This document shows positions 49,991-58,934 of a DNA stretch of 64,000 nt, one piece after another. Source of the DNA: Fodinibacter sp963730365 (lineage in GTDB: Bacteria > Actinomycetota > Actinomycetes > Actinomycetales > Dermatophilaceae); contig CAVSRM010000010.1 of assembly GCA_963730365.1 (NCBI GenBank), positions 124,001-188,000 of the forward strand, written 5' to 3'. The notes beneath the pieces are model-generated. The model searched no databases, was not told the origin of the DNA, and saw nothing but the letters and a program-made list of their open reading frames with translations. Position 1 is the stretch's first letter; every line of letters starts with the position of its first letter. Both the position numbers and the translations under genes were made by a program.

Positions 49991-52614
49991 CCACGGGCTC
50001 GACGACCGGCCCCCCCGCCACGGTCGGCGACGGACCGCCGACACCCGACCTGTCCGGCCTTCCCGGTCTCGACCCGTCCTGGTCGCGCACCGTGACCGTC
50101 GACGACCCGGAGGGTCACCCGCGCACCTGGCACCTGCTCGACAACGGCGACGAGCCGGTGCACGGCACCGTGCTCTGCGTGCACGGCAACCCCACGTGGT
50201 CCTACCTCTGGCGCGGACTTCTCGCGGCGGCCCCGCCCGGCTGGCGCGTGGTCGCACCGGACCACCTCGGCATGGGCTTCTCCGAACGCACCGACGAGCC
50301 GCGGACCGTCGACCAGCGGGTCGCGGACCTCGGCACCCTCACCACGGCGCTGGGCGTCGACGGTCCCGTCGTCACCGTCGGCCACGACTGGGGCGGCATC
50401 ATCTCGCTGGGCTGGGCGCTGGCACATCGCGACCAGCTGCTCGGCGTGGTGCTGGGAAACACCGCGGTGGCCCAGCCGCCGGGGGACCACGGCCCTCCGC
50501 TGATCCGCCTGGCCCACCTGCCCGGCCTGCGCCCACTCGGCTGCGTCGCCACGCCGATCTTCGTGCGCGGCACGACCGCCCTGTCGCACCCGGCCCTCCC
50601 CCGCGAGGTGCGCGACGCGTTGGCCCTCCCGTATGCGACGGCCGCGCGTCGCCGGGCCGTGGGGGACTTCGTCGCCGACATCCCGTTCTCGCCCGGCCAC
50701 CCCTCCTACGACGCGGTCGCCGAGCTGGCCGAGGGCGTGCGTGGGCTCGACGTTCCCGCCCTGATGTTCTGGGGCCCGCGCGACCCCGTGTTCGGCGAGC
50801 GCTACCTCGCGGACCTGAAGGAGCGGCTGCCCCAGGCCCGGGTGCACCGCTTCGAGGGGGCGTCGCACCTGGTCACGGAGGACGCACCGCAGTACGCGGA
50901 TGCCGTGGCCTCGTGGCTGAACGACCTGACCTCCGAGGGTGCGTCGGAGCCACCACCGTCACCCAGCCAGGGGTCCGGCGACGCGGACACGGTGTGGTCG
51001 GCCCTCGAGCGTCGGGCCGATGACCCGAGCCCGGTGATGTCGGTCGGCGGCACGGTGGTGAGCTGGCAGGCGATGGCGCAGCGAGTCAGCGAGCTGGCCG
51101 CCGGCATGGCCGCGGCCGGCATCCGCCCCGGTGACCGGGTGGGGCTTCTCGTCGAGCCCTCCGCCGACCTCACCTCGGTGGTGTACGCCGCGTGGCGCGC
51201 CGGTGCCGTCGTCGTGGTCGCCGACAAGGGCCTGGGTTTCGCGGGGATGCGGCGCGCCCTGCGCGGTGCATCCCTGGACCACGTGGTGGCCGCCAGGCCG
51301 GGCCTCGTGGCGGCGCGCGCGATGGGGCTCCCGGGGTCACGCATCGCCGTGCACCCCGTGCCCTCGGCAGCTCGTCGGGGCCTGGGCGTCACCCACGACC
51401 TCGACACGCTGGCGTCCCTCGGACGGCACGCACCCCTCCCGGCGGAGCCCGGAGCCGACGAGGACTGCGCCGTGGTCTTCACCTCGGGGGCCACCGGGCC
51501 CGCCAAGGGCGTCGTCTACCGCCACCGGCAGGTGCGCGCGCAGGTCGAGCTGGTGCGCAGGACCTACGACCTGCGACCGGACGACACGTTCGTCGCCGCC
51601 TTCGCCCCCTTCGCCATCCTCGGCCCGGCGCTCGGACTCGGCTCGGCGGTGCCCGACATCGACGTGACCGCCCCGGACACCCTGACCGCTCCCCTGCTGG
51701 CTGACGCCGTCGCCGCCGTCGACGCCCGCGTCGTCTTCGCCTCCCCTGCAGCCCTGCGCCGCGTGGTGGCCACCCGGGACCGGCTCGGGCCGGCTCAGCG
51801 CGAGGCCCTCTCGCGGGTGCGGCTGCTCATGTCGGCCGGAGCGCCCGTGCCCGCCACCCTGCTGGCCTCGGTGGGCGAGGTGCTGCCCGCCGCGAGCCTG
51901 CACACCCCCTATGGCATGACGGAGGTGCTCCCGGTCACCGACGTCTCCCTGGAACAGATCCTCGACGCCGGCCCCGGAGAGGGTGTCTGTGTCGGACGGC
52001 CGCTCCCAGGGGTCGACGTGGCGCTCGCTGCGCTGCCCCCTTCCGGTACGGGAGACGACGGCGGGGACGGTCCCAGCGCCGCACCCGGCGTGACGGGTGA
52101 GATCTGCGTGCGGGCCGCCCACGTCAAGGACCGCTACGACGCGCTGTGGATGACCGAGCGCTCGGCCTCCCGGCATCCGGGCTGGCACCGCACCGGCGAC
52201 GTCGGCCACCTCGACGACGACGGCCGGCTCTGGGTGGAGGGCAGGCTCGCGCACGTCGTGCACACCGCCGACGGTGCAGTGACACCCGTCGGGGTCGAGC
52301 AGCGGGTCGAGGCCCTCGACGGGGTGAGCTCCGCGGCGGCCGTGGGGGTCGGCCCGGTCGGCACCCAGGTGCTCGTCGTGGTGGTCATCCCGGACGCACC
52401 CGCTTCGCGGTTCCGTCGGCCCGGTGCCGGGCTCGGCCTGCGGCTCGCGGGCCACGCCCGTGCGCAGCAGGTGCGCGAGGTGGCCGGCGCCCCGGTCGCC
52501 GCCGTCCTCACCGCCGACCGGCTGCCCATGGACATCCGGCACGCCTCCAAGGTGGACCGGCTCGAGGTCGCTCGCCGGGCCGAGCGCCTGCTCTCCGGCC
52601 GCGGTGGGTCGTGA
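49987..52614 (+). CDS. oleBC: OleBC fusion: beta-lactone decarboxylase plus beta-lactone synthetase
   Basis: An 875-residue fusion. Residues 1-310 are OleB, an alpha/beta hydrolase of haloalkane-dehalogenase type with nucleophile Asp134 in GHDWGGIISLG. After a linker, residues ~330-875 are OleC, an AMP-ligase-fold enzyme with VVFTSGATGPAKGVVYRH, TPYGMTEVLPVTD and HRTGDVGHLDDDGRLWVEG. OleC converts the beta-hydroxy acid to a beta-lactone, and OleB decarboxylates it to the cis-olefin. The fused form is typical of actinobacteria such as Micrococcus. The GTG overlaps the oleA stop (GTGA). Confidence 0.92.
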   Translation: MTTGSTTGPPATVGDGPPTPDLSGLPGLDPSWSRTVTVDDPEGHPRTWHLLDNGDEPVHGTVLCVHGNPTWSYLWRGLLAAAPPGWRVVAPDHLGMGFSERTDEPRTVDQRVADLGTLTTALGVDGPVVTVGHDWGGIISLGWALAHRDQLLGVVLGNTAVAQPPGDHGPPLIRLAHLPGLRPLGCVATPIFVRGTTALSHPALPREVRDALALPYATAARRRAVGDFVADIPFSPGHPSYDAVAELAEGVRGLDVPALMFWGPRDPVFGERYLADLKERLPQARVHRFEGASHLVTEDAPQYADAVASWLNDLTSEGASEPPPSPSQGSGDADTVWSALERRADDPSPVMSVGGTVVSWQAMAQRVSELAAGMAAAGIRPGDRVGLLVEPSADLTSVVYAAWRAGAVVVVADKGLGFAGMRRALRGASLDHVVAARPGLVAARAMGLPGSRIAVHPVPSAARRGLGVTHDLDTLASLGRHAPLPAEPGADEDCAVVFTSGATGPAKGVVYRHRQVRAQVELVRRTYDLRPDDTFVAAFAPFAILGPALGLGSAVPDIDVTAPDTLTAPLLADAVAAVDARVVFASPAALRRVVATRDRLGPAQREALSRVRLLMSAGAPVPATLLASVGEVLPAASLHTPYGMTEVLPVTDVSLEQILDAGPGEGVCVGRPLPGVDVALAALPPSGTGDDGGDGPSAAPGVTGEICVRAAHVKDRYDALWMTERSASRHPGWHRTGDVGHLDDDGRLWVEGRLAHVVHTADGAVTPVGVEQRVEALDGVSSAAAVGVGPVGTQVLVVVVIPDAPASRFRRPGAGLGLRLAGHARAQQVREVAGAPVAAVLTADRLPMDIRHASKVDRLEVARRAERLLSGRGGS

Positions 52615-52624
52615 GGGACGCCGG

Positions 52625-53620
52625 TTGAGGGTCCTGGTCACGGGCGCCTCCGGGCTGCTCGGTCGGAGCGCCGCCACGCTGCTCAGGGCGCGTGGTGACG
52701 AGGTCACCGTGCTCCAGCGCCGGGCCTCCGGGCTGGGCTGCCGGGAGGTGCTCGGGGACGTCGCGGACAGTGACGTCGTGCGCCGCGCGGCCAGGGGGCA
52801 GGACGTCGTGCTGCACCTAGCCGCCAAGGTCGACGTGGTCGGGCCGTTGGCCGACTACGTGCACGCCAACGTGAACGGCACGCAGAGCGTCGTCGACGCG
52901 TGCCGCAGCGAGGGCGTGGGTGGCCTCGTCCAGGTGTCATCGCCCTCGGTGGCGCACGCCGGGCACCCCCTGACCGGCGCCCCTGCCGGACCGGCCGACC
53001 CGGCCGCTGCGCGCGGCCACTATGCGCGGACCAAGGCCGCGTCCGAGCTCCTCGCCCTGTCCGCCGACGGCCCCGACCTCGCCGTGCTCGCGGTGCGACC
53101 CCACCTGGTGTGGGGGCCCGGTGACACCCAGCTCGTGGCGCGGCTCGTCGCCCGGGCCAGGGCGGGCCGGCTGCCCGTGCTGGGGGCCGGGGCCGCGCTG
53201 ATCGACACGACCTACATCGCCGACGCGGCCGACGCGCTCGTCGCCGCCGTCGACGCCTGCGGGCCCGGCGCGCACGGAGAGCCCCTCGTCGTGAGCGGGG
53301 GCGAGCCGCACCCGGTCGGCGAGATCCTCGACCGGGTGTGCCGGGCCGCGGGTGTGCCGCCGCCGCGCCGTCACGTTCCCGAGGCCCTGGGCCTGCTCGC
53401 GGGCAGCGTCGTCGACTCGCTCTGGTCGGCGGCCGGCCGCACGGACACCCCTCCCCTGACGCGCTTCCTCGCCGAGCAGCTCACGACGGCGCACTGGTTC
53501 GACCAGCGCCGAACCCGCGCCCTGCTCGGGTGGTCACCCCGGGTGGGGCTGGACGCGGGGTTCGAGCGGCTGGCCCGGTGGTACGACGACGGCTGCCCCG
53601 ACGTGTGGTCGCGCTCCTGA
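52625..53620 (+). CDS. oleD: OleD, NAD(P)H-dependent beta-keto acid reductase
   Basis: A 331-residue extended short-chain dehydrogenase. RVLVTGASGLLGRSAA gives the TGxxGxxG cofactor motif, and YARTK is the YxxxK active site (HYARTKAASELLA). OleD reduces the OleA product to the beta-hydroxy acid used by OleC. A TTG start at 52625, with GAGGGAC about 6 nt upstream, places the Rossmann strand at the N terminus; an upstream in-frame GTG adds only a short tail. It lies 10 bp after oleBC. Confidence 0.9.
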   Translation: MRVLVTGASGLLGRSAATLLRARGDEVTVLQRRASGLGCREVLGDVADSDVVRRAARGQDVVLHLAAKVDVVGPLADYVHANVNGTQSVVDACRSEGVGGLVQVSSPSVAHAGHPLTGAPAGPADPAAARGHYARTKAASELLALSADGPDLAVLAVRPHLVWGPGDTQLVARLVARARAGRLPVLGAGAALIDTTYIADAADALVAAVDACGPGAHGEPLVVSGGEPHPVGEILDRVCRAAGVPPPRRHVPEALGLLAGSVVDSLWSAAGRTDTPPLTRFLAEQLTTAHWFDQRRTRALLGWSPRVGLDAGFERLARWYDDGCPDVWSRS

Positions 53621-53650
53621 GCGGGCCAGGCCACGCGGCGCCGGTCGCCC

Positions 53651-54140
53651 CTAGACCGCGGACACCGTACCGATGGTGTCGCCATCGGTGGCCGTGCCGT
53701 CGAGCACGAGCCCACCCGATGCGCGTCCCGGTGACCTCGCCACCCACCGAGATCGTGTAGTCGGCCCCCGCCTCGAGGGCACCGGAGGAGAAGACGTGGG
53801 AGTCCGAGGCCTTCGGGGTGGTGAAGGACGCGATCTGTGCTCCGCCGTCATCGCTGATGGTGATGAGCGTGCCCGCCGGGACCGAGCCCCCAGGCGCCAC
53901 CGGCGGCACCGGTGTCGGCAGCACCGGTGTCGGGCACCGTCCCGGCATCCGGCATCCGGCATCGTCTCGGCCGGCGAGGTACAGGTAGGCACCTTCGATG
54001 CCCTCCACGCTCTCGGTGACGCTCACGGTGCCACCCGCGGTGCGCAGCACGTTGTCGGACTGCACACCGTCGTCGCCCACGGCGATCGTCAGGTCCCCGC
54101 CGAGCACGGTGACCTGGCGCGCGGCGTCCGCGCCTCCTGG
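53651..54140 (-). pseudogene. Remnant of a secreted carbohydrate-binding (DUF4353-like) protein
   Basis: Broken sequence with no usable start. The upstream part reads GGDLTIAVGDDGVQSDNVLR and VTESVEGIEGAYLYLAG, the usual beginning of the beta-helical carbohydrate-binding domain family. It then jumps, at a patch of CCGGCAT repeats (53942-53962), to the family's C-terminal end: GTLITISDDGGAQIASFTTP and SSGALEAGADYTISVGGEV. Near 53715 a frameshift moves the last residues, GGLVLDGTATDGDTIGTVSA, into another frame. So the N terminus and most of the centre are deleted. It fills the gap between oleD and the acyl-CoA synthetase. Confidence 0.75.
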
Positions 54141-54143
54141 CGC

Positions 54144-55850
54144 TCAGCCCTTGAGGTCGGGGAACATGTCGTCCCGCCATTCGGTGCCCTCCGGGGTCAC
54201 CTCCCCGGCGGCGAGCTCCACTTCCCGCGACCGCAGCTCGACGCGCCGGATCTTGCCCGAGATGGTCTTGGGCAGCTCACCGAACTCGAGGCGGCGCACC
54301 CGCTGCCACGGCGCGAGGTGCTCGCGCGCGTAGGCGAGGATCGACCGTGCGGTGGCCTCGTCGGGCTCGTACCCCGGCGCCAGGACGACGTAGGCCTTGG
54401 GGATGGCGAGCCGCACGGCATCCGGGGCGGGCACGACCGCCGCCTCGGCCACGGCGGGGTGCTCGATGAGCACGGACTCGACTTCGAACGGGCTGATCTT
54501 GTAGTCGCTGGCCTTGAAGACGTCGTCGGTGCGGCCGACGTAGGTGATGTACCCATCGGCGTCCAACGTCGCGACGTCACCCGTGTGGTACCACCCGCCG
54601 GCCATCGCCTCGGCGTTGCGCTCCTCGTCACCCTGGTAGCCGGTCATGAGCGGGAGCGGGTGCTGCGCGAGATCGAGGCAGAGCTCACCCTCGCCGACCC
54701 CGTCCACGCGCTCACCGGTGAGCGGGTCCACGAGTACGACGGGCACACCCGGCAACGGCCGTCCCATCGATCCCGGCTTCACCGGCGAGCCCGGTGTGTT
54801 GCCCACCGCTGCGGTCATCTCGGTCTGGCCGTAGCCGTCCCGGAGCTCCAGTCCCCAGGCCCGCCGGACCTGCTCGATGACCTCAGGGTTGAGTGGCTCG
54901 CCCGCGCCGACCACCTCGCGCAGCGAGCCCGGGCCGCCGGAGAGGTCGGCGTTGATGAGCATCCGCCACACCGTCGGGGGGGCGCAGAAACTGGTCACCT
55001 CGTGGTCCCGCAGGACGCCGAGCAGCGAGTGCGCGTCGAACGAGGAGTACGTGGGGACGAAGATCGTCGCTCCCGCAATCCACGGGGCGAAGAAGCACGA
55101 CCAGGCATGCTTCGCCCACCCGGGGCTGGAGATGTTGAGGTGCACGTCGCCGGGAGCCAGGCCGAGCCAGTACATCGTCGTGAGGTGGCCGACCGGGTAG
55201 GACACCTGGGTGTGCTCGACGAGCTTGGGGCGTGAGGTCGTGCCGGAGGTGAAGTAGAGCAGCAACGGGTCCTCCGGCCCGGTCCCGGGGTGCGCGGCCG
55301 GTGGGACGTCCACGGCATAGGCGGCGGTGAGGTCTGCCCACCCGTCCTGCTCGCCGATGCAGACCCTCAGGTAGTCCCCGGGGACGTTGCGGAACTTGAC
55401 GGTCTGGTCCGGTGTCGTGACGACGGCCCGGGCGGCGCCGCGAGCGACCCGGTCGGCGAGGTCGGCCGGCCCGGCGGCCGTGGTGGTCGGCATGATGACG
55501 GCGCCGAGCTTCATCACCCCCAGCATGGTGTCCCAGAGCTCGACCTGGTTGCCCAGCATGATCATCACCGGGTCGCCGCGACCCACCCCCTGACCGGCGA
55601 GCCAGGCGGCGACCCGGTCCGAGCGTGCCGCCACCGCGTCGAAGGTCAGCCTCGTGGAGGCCCCGTCCTCTTCGAGGACGACGAGCGCTGTGGTGTCGTT
55701 GCCCCGGGCCGTCGCGTCGAACCAGTCGACCGCCCAGTTGAAGCGGTCACCGACATCGGGCCAGACGAAGCGGCGCACCGCGTCGTCGTGCTGTCCCCGG
55801 AGGGAGAGGAGGAGGTCACGTGCCTCGCGATACCGGTCGGTCGCAGTCAT
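54144..55850 (-). CDS. Medium-chain acyl-CoA synthetase / AMP-dependent ligase
   Basis: A 568-residue acyl-activating enzyme. LLLYFTSGTTSRPKLVEHTQ is the ATP motif, DGYGQTEMTAAVGN and YHTGDVATLDADGYITYVGR follow, and the C-terminal lysine is in LPKTISGKIRRVELR. The N terminus FNWAVDWFDATA and the spacing fit the acetyl-CoA-synthetase-like medium-chain ligase group. It could feed acyl-CoAs to the nearby OleA pathway, but it lies on the opposite strand. GAGGGG precedes the ATG. Confidence 0.9.
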   Translation of the reverse strand: MTATDRYREARDLLLSLRGQHDDAVRRFVWPDVGDRFNWAVDWFDATARGNDTTALVVLEEDGASTRLTFDAVAARSDRVAAWLAGQGVGRGDPVMIMLGNQVELWDTMLGVMKLGAVIMPTTTAAGPADLADRVARGAARAVVTTPDQTVKFRNVPGDYLRVCIGEQDGWADLTAAYAVDVPPAAHPGTGPEDPLLLYFTSGTTSRPKLVEHTQVSYPVGHLTTMYWLGLAPGDVHLNISSPGWAKHAWSCFFAPWIAGATIFVPTYSSFDAHSLLGVLRDHEVTSFCAPPTVWRMLINADLSGGPGSLREVVGAGEPLNPEVIEQVRRAWGLELRDGYGQTEMTAAVGNTPGSPVKPGSMGRPLPGVPVVLVDPLTGERVDGVGEGELCLDLAQHPLPLMTGYQGDEERNAEAMAGGWYHTGDVATLDADGYITYVGRTDDVFKASDYKISPFEVESVLIEHPAVAEAAVVPAPDAVRLAIPKAYVVLAPGYEPDEATARSILAYAREHLAPWQRVRRLEFGELPKTISGKIRRVELRSREVELAAGEVTPEGTEWRDDMFPDLKG

Positions 55851-55887
55851 CCCCTCACTCTGTCACCGGGGCGGCTGTCGCGGCAGG

Positions 55888-56781
55888 TCAGACCGGGATG
55901 ATCTCGCAGCGGTATGCCGTGTGCGCCTTGGGCTTCCCGCCACAGCTGAGCGGCACCTCCGGCAGCGCCTCTGCGACGACCCGGACCCAGGTCACCTCCG
56001 GCAGGGCGCCCCGGCCGAAGACCTCGACCATCGTCACGTCACCGTCGACGTCGACGGAGCCCGGGACGGCGTCATCGACCGGGCCCGGAGGGCCGGCGCG
56101 CAGGACCTCCGCCAGGGCCGCCTGGACGGCAGGTTCCCAGCGCGTGGTGCCCCGCAGGTACCTCGCCTCGGCGAGCCCGTCGCGATGCCGCGCGACGACG
56201 GACTCCGCCATGTCGGGGTCGAGCCGTCCGTAGCACGCGCCGTCGGGGAGGGAGAGCAGGGTGCCGGCGAACCGGTGGCCGCCGAGGTGGGTGCACTCCC
56301 ATACCTCGTCCGGCCACGTCCGGGCGAGCGAGGTGGCGATCGGTCGCCCCCGCACTGCGCAGCAGGCGTCGCGCATCGCGTGCGTGCAGACCAGCACCAT
56401 CGGCGGTGCGTCGTCGTCGCTGTTGCTCAGCTCGACGCCCAGCGAGGTCACGGCCCGCACGAGGTCCGCAGCGGTGTGCCACAGGCCGTGGACCCAGGTC
56501 CCGCGCACCGTGTCGACCGCGAACCAGGAACGCTCCCCCTCGACCGAGCCGCGCCGGCCGGGTCGACGGATGAGCAGGACCCGACCGCCGAAGGCGGCAC
56601 AGCTCCTCTCCACCTCTGCGCCGACCGCACCCTGGAGCGGCGGTGTCTCGAGCGGCTCGGGGGACCACGGTCCGGGATGCTCGATGAGCAGCCACCGGGA
56701 CGCGACGGGCGCCGAACCCGCGAGCGGGTCCCCTCGGTCGCGAAACGCGACGGAGCAGCGGGAGAGATCGGTGAGAGCCAC
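55888..56781 (-). CDS. Sucraseferredoxin-like thioredoxin-fold protein
   Basis: A 297-residue protein of the Suc_Fer-like family. VLVCTHAMRDACCAVRGRPI and WECTHLGGHRFAGTLLSLP carry the Cys/His residues of a thioredoxin-like [2Fe-2S] ferredoxin fold, and LPDGACYGRLDPD is a recurrent block. The role in actinobacteria is not established. The start is a GTG at 56781 with TAGCAT 6 nt upstream, consistent with a leaderless transcript. Confidence 0.85.
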   Translation of the reverse strand: MALTDLSRCSVAFRDRGDPLAGSAPVASRWLLIEHPGPWSPEPLETPPLQGAVGAEVERSCAAFGGRVLLIRRPGRRGSVEGERSWFAVDTVRGTWVHGLWHTAADLVRAVTSLGVELSNSDDDAPPMVLVCTHAMRDACCAVRGRPIATSLARTWPDEVWECTHLGGHRFAGTLLSLPDGACYGRLDPDMAESVVARHRDGLAEARYLRGTTRWEPAVQAALAEVLRAGPPGPVDDAVPGSVDVDGDVTMVEVFGRGALPEVTWVRVVAEALPEVPLSCGGKPKAHTAYRCEIIPV

Positions 56782-56827
56782 GCGGCGATGCTACGCGGGG
56801 GACCGGGCGGGCCGAGGACCCTGGGGC

Positions 56828-58102
56828 CTAGGCCTGACCGTGGGAGGCACGGCTGCGACGGCTCAGGCTGTCGATGACCACGGCGAGGAGGAGCACGGCT
56901 CCCGTGACGATGTAGCGGACATCGGCCGACACCGAGAGCAGGGCGAGCCCGTTGCTGATCGACCAGATGACGAGGATGCCCAGGAGGGCCGAGTAGGCCG
57001 ACCCCCGGCCGCCGAACAGCGACGTCCCGCCGATGACCGCCGCAGCGATGGCGTTGAGGTTGGTGTCGGCGCCACCACTGCTCTGGTTGGCGGAGGCGAG
57101 CCTCGACGCCGCGAGGATGCCGCCGAGGGCCGCGAAGGTGGAGCACAGGGTGAACACGCTGAGGTAGATCCGCTTGACGTTGATGCCGGATCGCCTCGCC
57201 GCCTCGACGTTGCCGCCGATCGCCAGCACCGAGCGGCCCCAGGTGGTGCGCCGGATGGCGAGGTCCATGATGACGACCAGCGCGAGGAAGAGGACGAGCA
57301 TGTAGGACACCCCGCGGTCCCGGTTCAGCACCGAGACGGCGAGGACGAGCAGGATGGCGAGCGCGGCGGCTCGCAGCGCGAGAGACGTGACCGCGGGGGT
57401 GGAGAGGCCCGCCTCCGTGCGGCGCGCGTTGTTGCGGATGCGGGCGATGAGGTACACCGCCGGCACGACGACGGCGAGCCCGTAGGCGACGGCGTCGGGG
57501 AGGAAGAGCTGCGACGCGAAGCGCACCAGCGAGGACTCGAAGGGGATGTTGATCGTCCCGTCGGTGCCGAGCACCCTGATCTGCAGGCCGAGGAGCGCGA
57601 GCAGGCCCGCCAGGGTGATGACGAAGCTGGGGACGCCGAAGCGGTTGTACAGCGCGCCGTAGACGATGCCCGTGGCGGCGCCGGACGCGAGGGCCGCCGC
57701 GATGGCGATCCAGACGTTCACTCCCTGGTTGACGAACAGGACCGCGAGGATGGCCCCGGACAGGCCCGACATGGACCCGATCGACAGGTCGATCTCGCCG
57801 AGCAGGAGGACGAGGACGACCCCGATCGCGATCGTGCCGACCGGAACCATCTGCAGCGACAGGTTGACGAGGTTGCGGCTGCTGAGGAACGCCGGGTTGA
57901 GCGCGTAGAAGACCCCCCAGATGAGCACGAGGCCGACGACGACGGGCAACGATCCGAGGTCGCCGGAGCGCAGTCGACCCCACGTCGTGGACAGCCAGCC
58001 CCCGATGCCGGCTGAGGCGATGAGTCGCTCGTCCTGGAGGTCCGAGGGGACGGCGGGCGCCGTGGTGGGGTCTCCCGGGGGCGGGGTCTGCGAGCTGGTC
58101 AC
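56828..58102 (-). CDS. xylH: Xylose ABC transporter permease
   Basis: A 424-residue membrane protein with about ten helices, of the RbsC/XylH branched-sugar permease family: GEIDLSIGSMSGLSGAILAV, YGALYNRFGVPSFVITLAGL, SGINVKRIYLSVFTLCS and AAVIGGTSLFGGRGSAY are diagnostic. It forms the channel for a monosaccharide, by context D-xylose. The GTG start overlaps the xylG stop by 4 bp. Last gene of the xylFGH operon. Confidence 0.92.
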   Translation of the reverse strand: MTSSQTPPPGDPTTAPAVPSDLQDERLIASAGIGGWLSTTWGRLRSGDLGSLPVVVGLVLIWGVFYALNPAFLSSRNLVNLSLQMVPVGTIAIGVVLVLLLGEIDLSIGSMSGLSGAILAVLFVNQGVNVWIAIAAALASGAATGIVYGALYNRFGVPSFVITLAGLLALLGLQIRVLGTDGTINIPFESSLVRFASQLFLPDAVAYGLAVVVPAVYLIARIRNNARRTEAGLSTPAVTSLALRAAALAILLVLAVSVLNRDRGVSYMLVLFLALVVIMDLAIRRTTWGRSVLAIGGNVEAARRSGINVKRIYLSVFTLCSTFAALGGILAASRLASANQSSGGADTNLNAIAAAVIGGTSLFGGRGSAYSALLGILVIWSISNGLALLSVSADVRYIVTGAVLLLAVVIDSLSRRSRASHGQA

Positions 58103-58893
58103 GACTTGTCCTCCTGCGGGGCCCGGCGAGCGGCGCGGGCGGTCACGGCGTTGGTCGTCGCGCCGGTGATGGCGGCGATGATCTCCTGGTTGGTGGTGTC
58201 GGCGACGCGGTAGACGCCGTTGTTGAGTCCGAGCCGGAGCACGACGACGCGGTCGGCGACCGCCATGACGTCGGACATGTTGTGGCTGATGAGGATGACG
58301 GCCAGCCCCTTCTCACGCAGGCGCTCCACGAGGTTGAGCACCTCGGCCGTCTGGGCGACCCCCAGTGCCGCCGTGGGCTCGTCGAGCATCACCACCTTGG
58401 GTGCACCCAGGAGCGAGCGGGCGATGGCCACGGTCTGGCGCTGTCCGCCGGAGAGGCTGGCCACCGCGATCCGCACGCTGGGGATCTTCGCGCTCAGCTC
58501 ACGCAGGAGCTGCCAGGACTGCTGCTCCATGGAGACCTCGTCGAGGGCCCGGCCGCGCATGACCTCGTTGCCGAGGAACAGGTTGCCGACGACGTCGAGG
58601 TTGTCGCACAGGGCAAGGTCCTGGAAGACCGTGGCGATCCCCAGCGCCTGCGCCTGCGAGGGCGAGGTGATGGTGACCCGCTGGCCGTCGAAGACGACCT
58701 CGCCGGCATCCGGTGCGTAGACACCGGCGATCGTCTTGACGAGCGTGGACTTGCCGGCGCCGTTGTCGCCGACGAGTGCCACCACCTCCCCGGCTGAGAC
58801 CTCGAAGTCGATGTCCTTGAGGGCCTGGACGGCGCCGAAGCGCTTGGACACTCCCGTCATCGACAGCACGGGTTCCGGGGAGGTGGTGGTCAT
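58099..58893 (-). CDS. xylG: Xylose ABC transporter ATP-binding protein (single domain)
   Basis: A 264-residue ABC ATPase: Walker A GDNGAGKST, Q-loop in VFQDLALCDN, signature LSGGQRQ, Walker B VVMLDEPTAAL and the H-loop ISHN. Enterobacterial XylG has two ABC cassettes in ~510 residues; here there is only one, as in several actinobacterial and FrcA-like systems, so it should work as a homodimer. GGAG lies 10 nt before the ATG at 58893. The gene follows xylF by 41 bp. Confidence 0.92.
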   Translation of the reverse strand: MTTTSPEPVLSMTGVSKRFGAVQALKDIDFEVSAGEVVALVGDNGAGKSTLVKTIAGVYAPDAGEVVFDGQRVTITSPSQAQALGIATVFQDLALCDNLDVVGNLFLGNEVMRGRALDEVSMEQQSWQLLRELSAKIPSVRIAVASLSGGQRQTVAIARSLLGAPKVVMLDEPTAALGVAQTAEVLNLVERLREKGLAVILISHNMSDVMAVADRVVVLRLGLNNGVYRVADTTNQEIIAAITGATTNAVTARAARRAPQEDKS

Positions 58894-58934
58894 GCTCGGC
58901 TCACTCCTTCGTGAGGTGGTGCGGGCTGCAGGGA

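Noticed and set aside
46705..53620. Ole locus as a type III polyketide or fatty-acid FabH locus
   Set aside because: The oleBC fusion and OleD downstream make the olefin pathway the better explanation.
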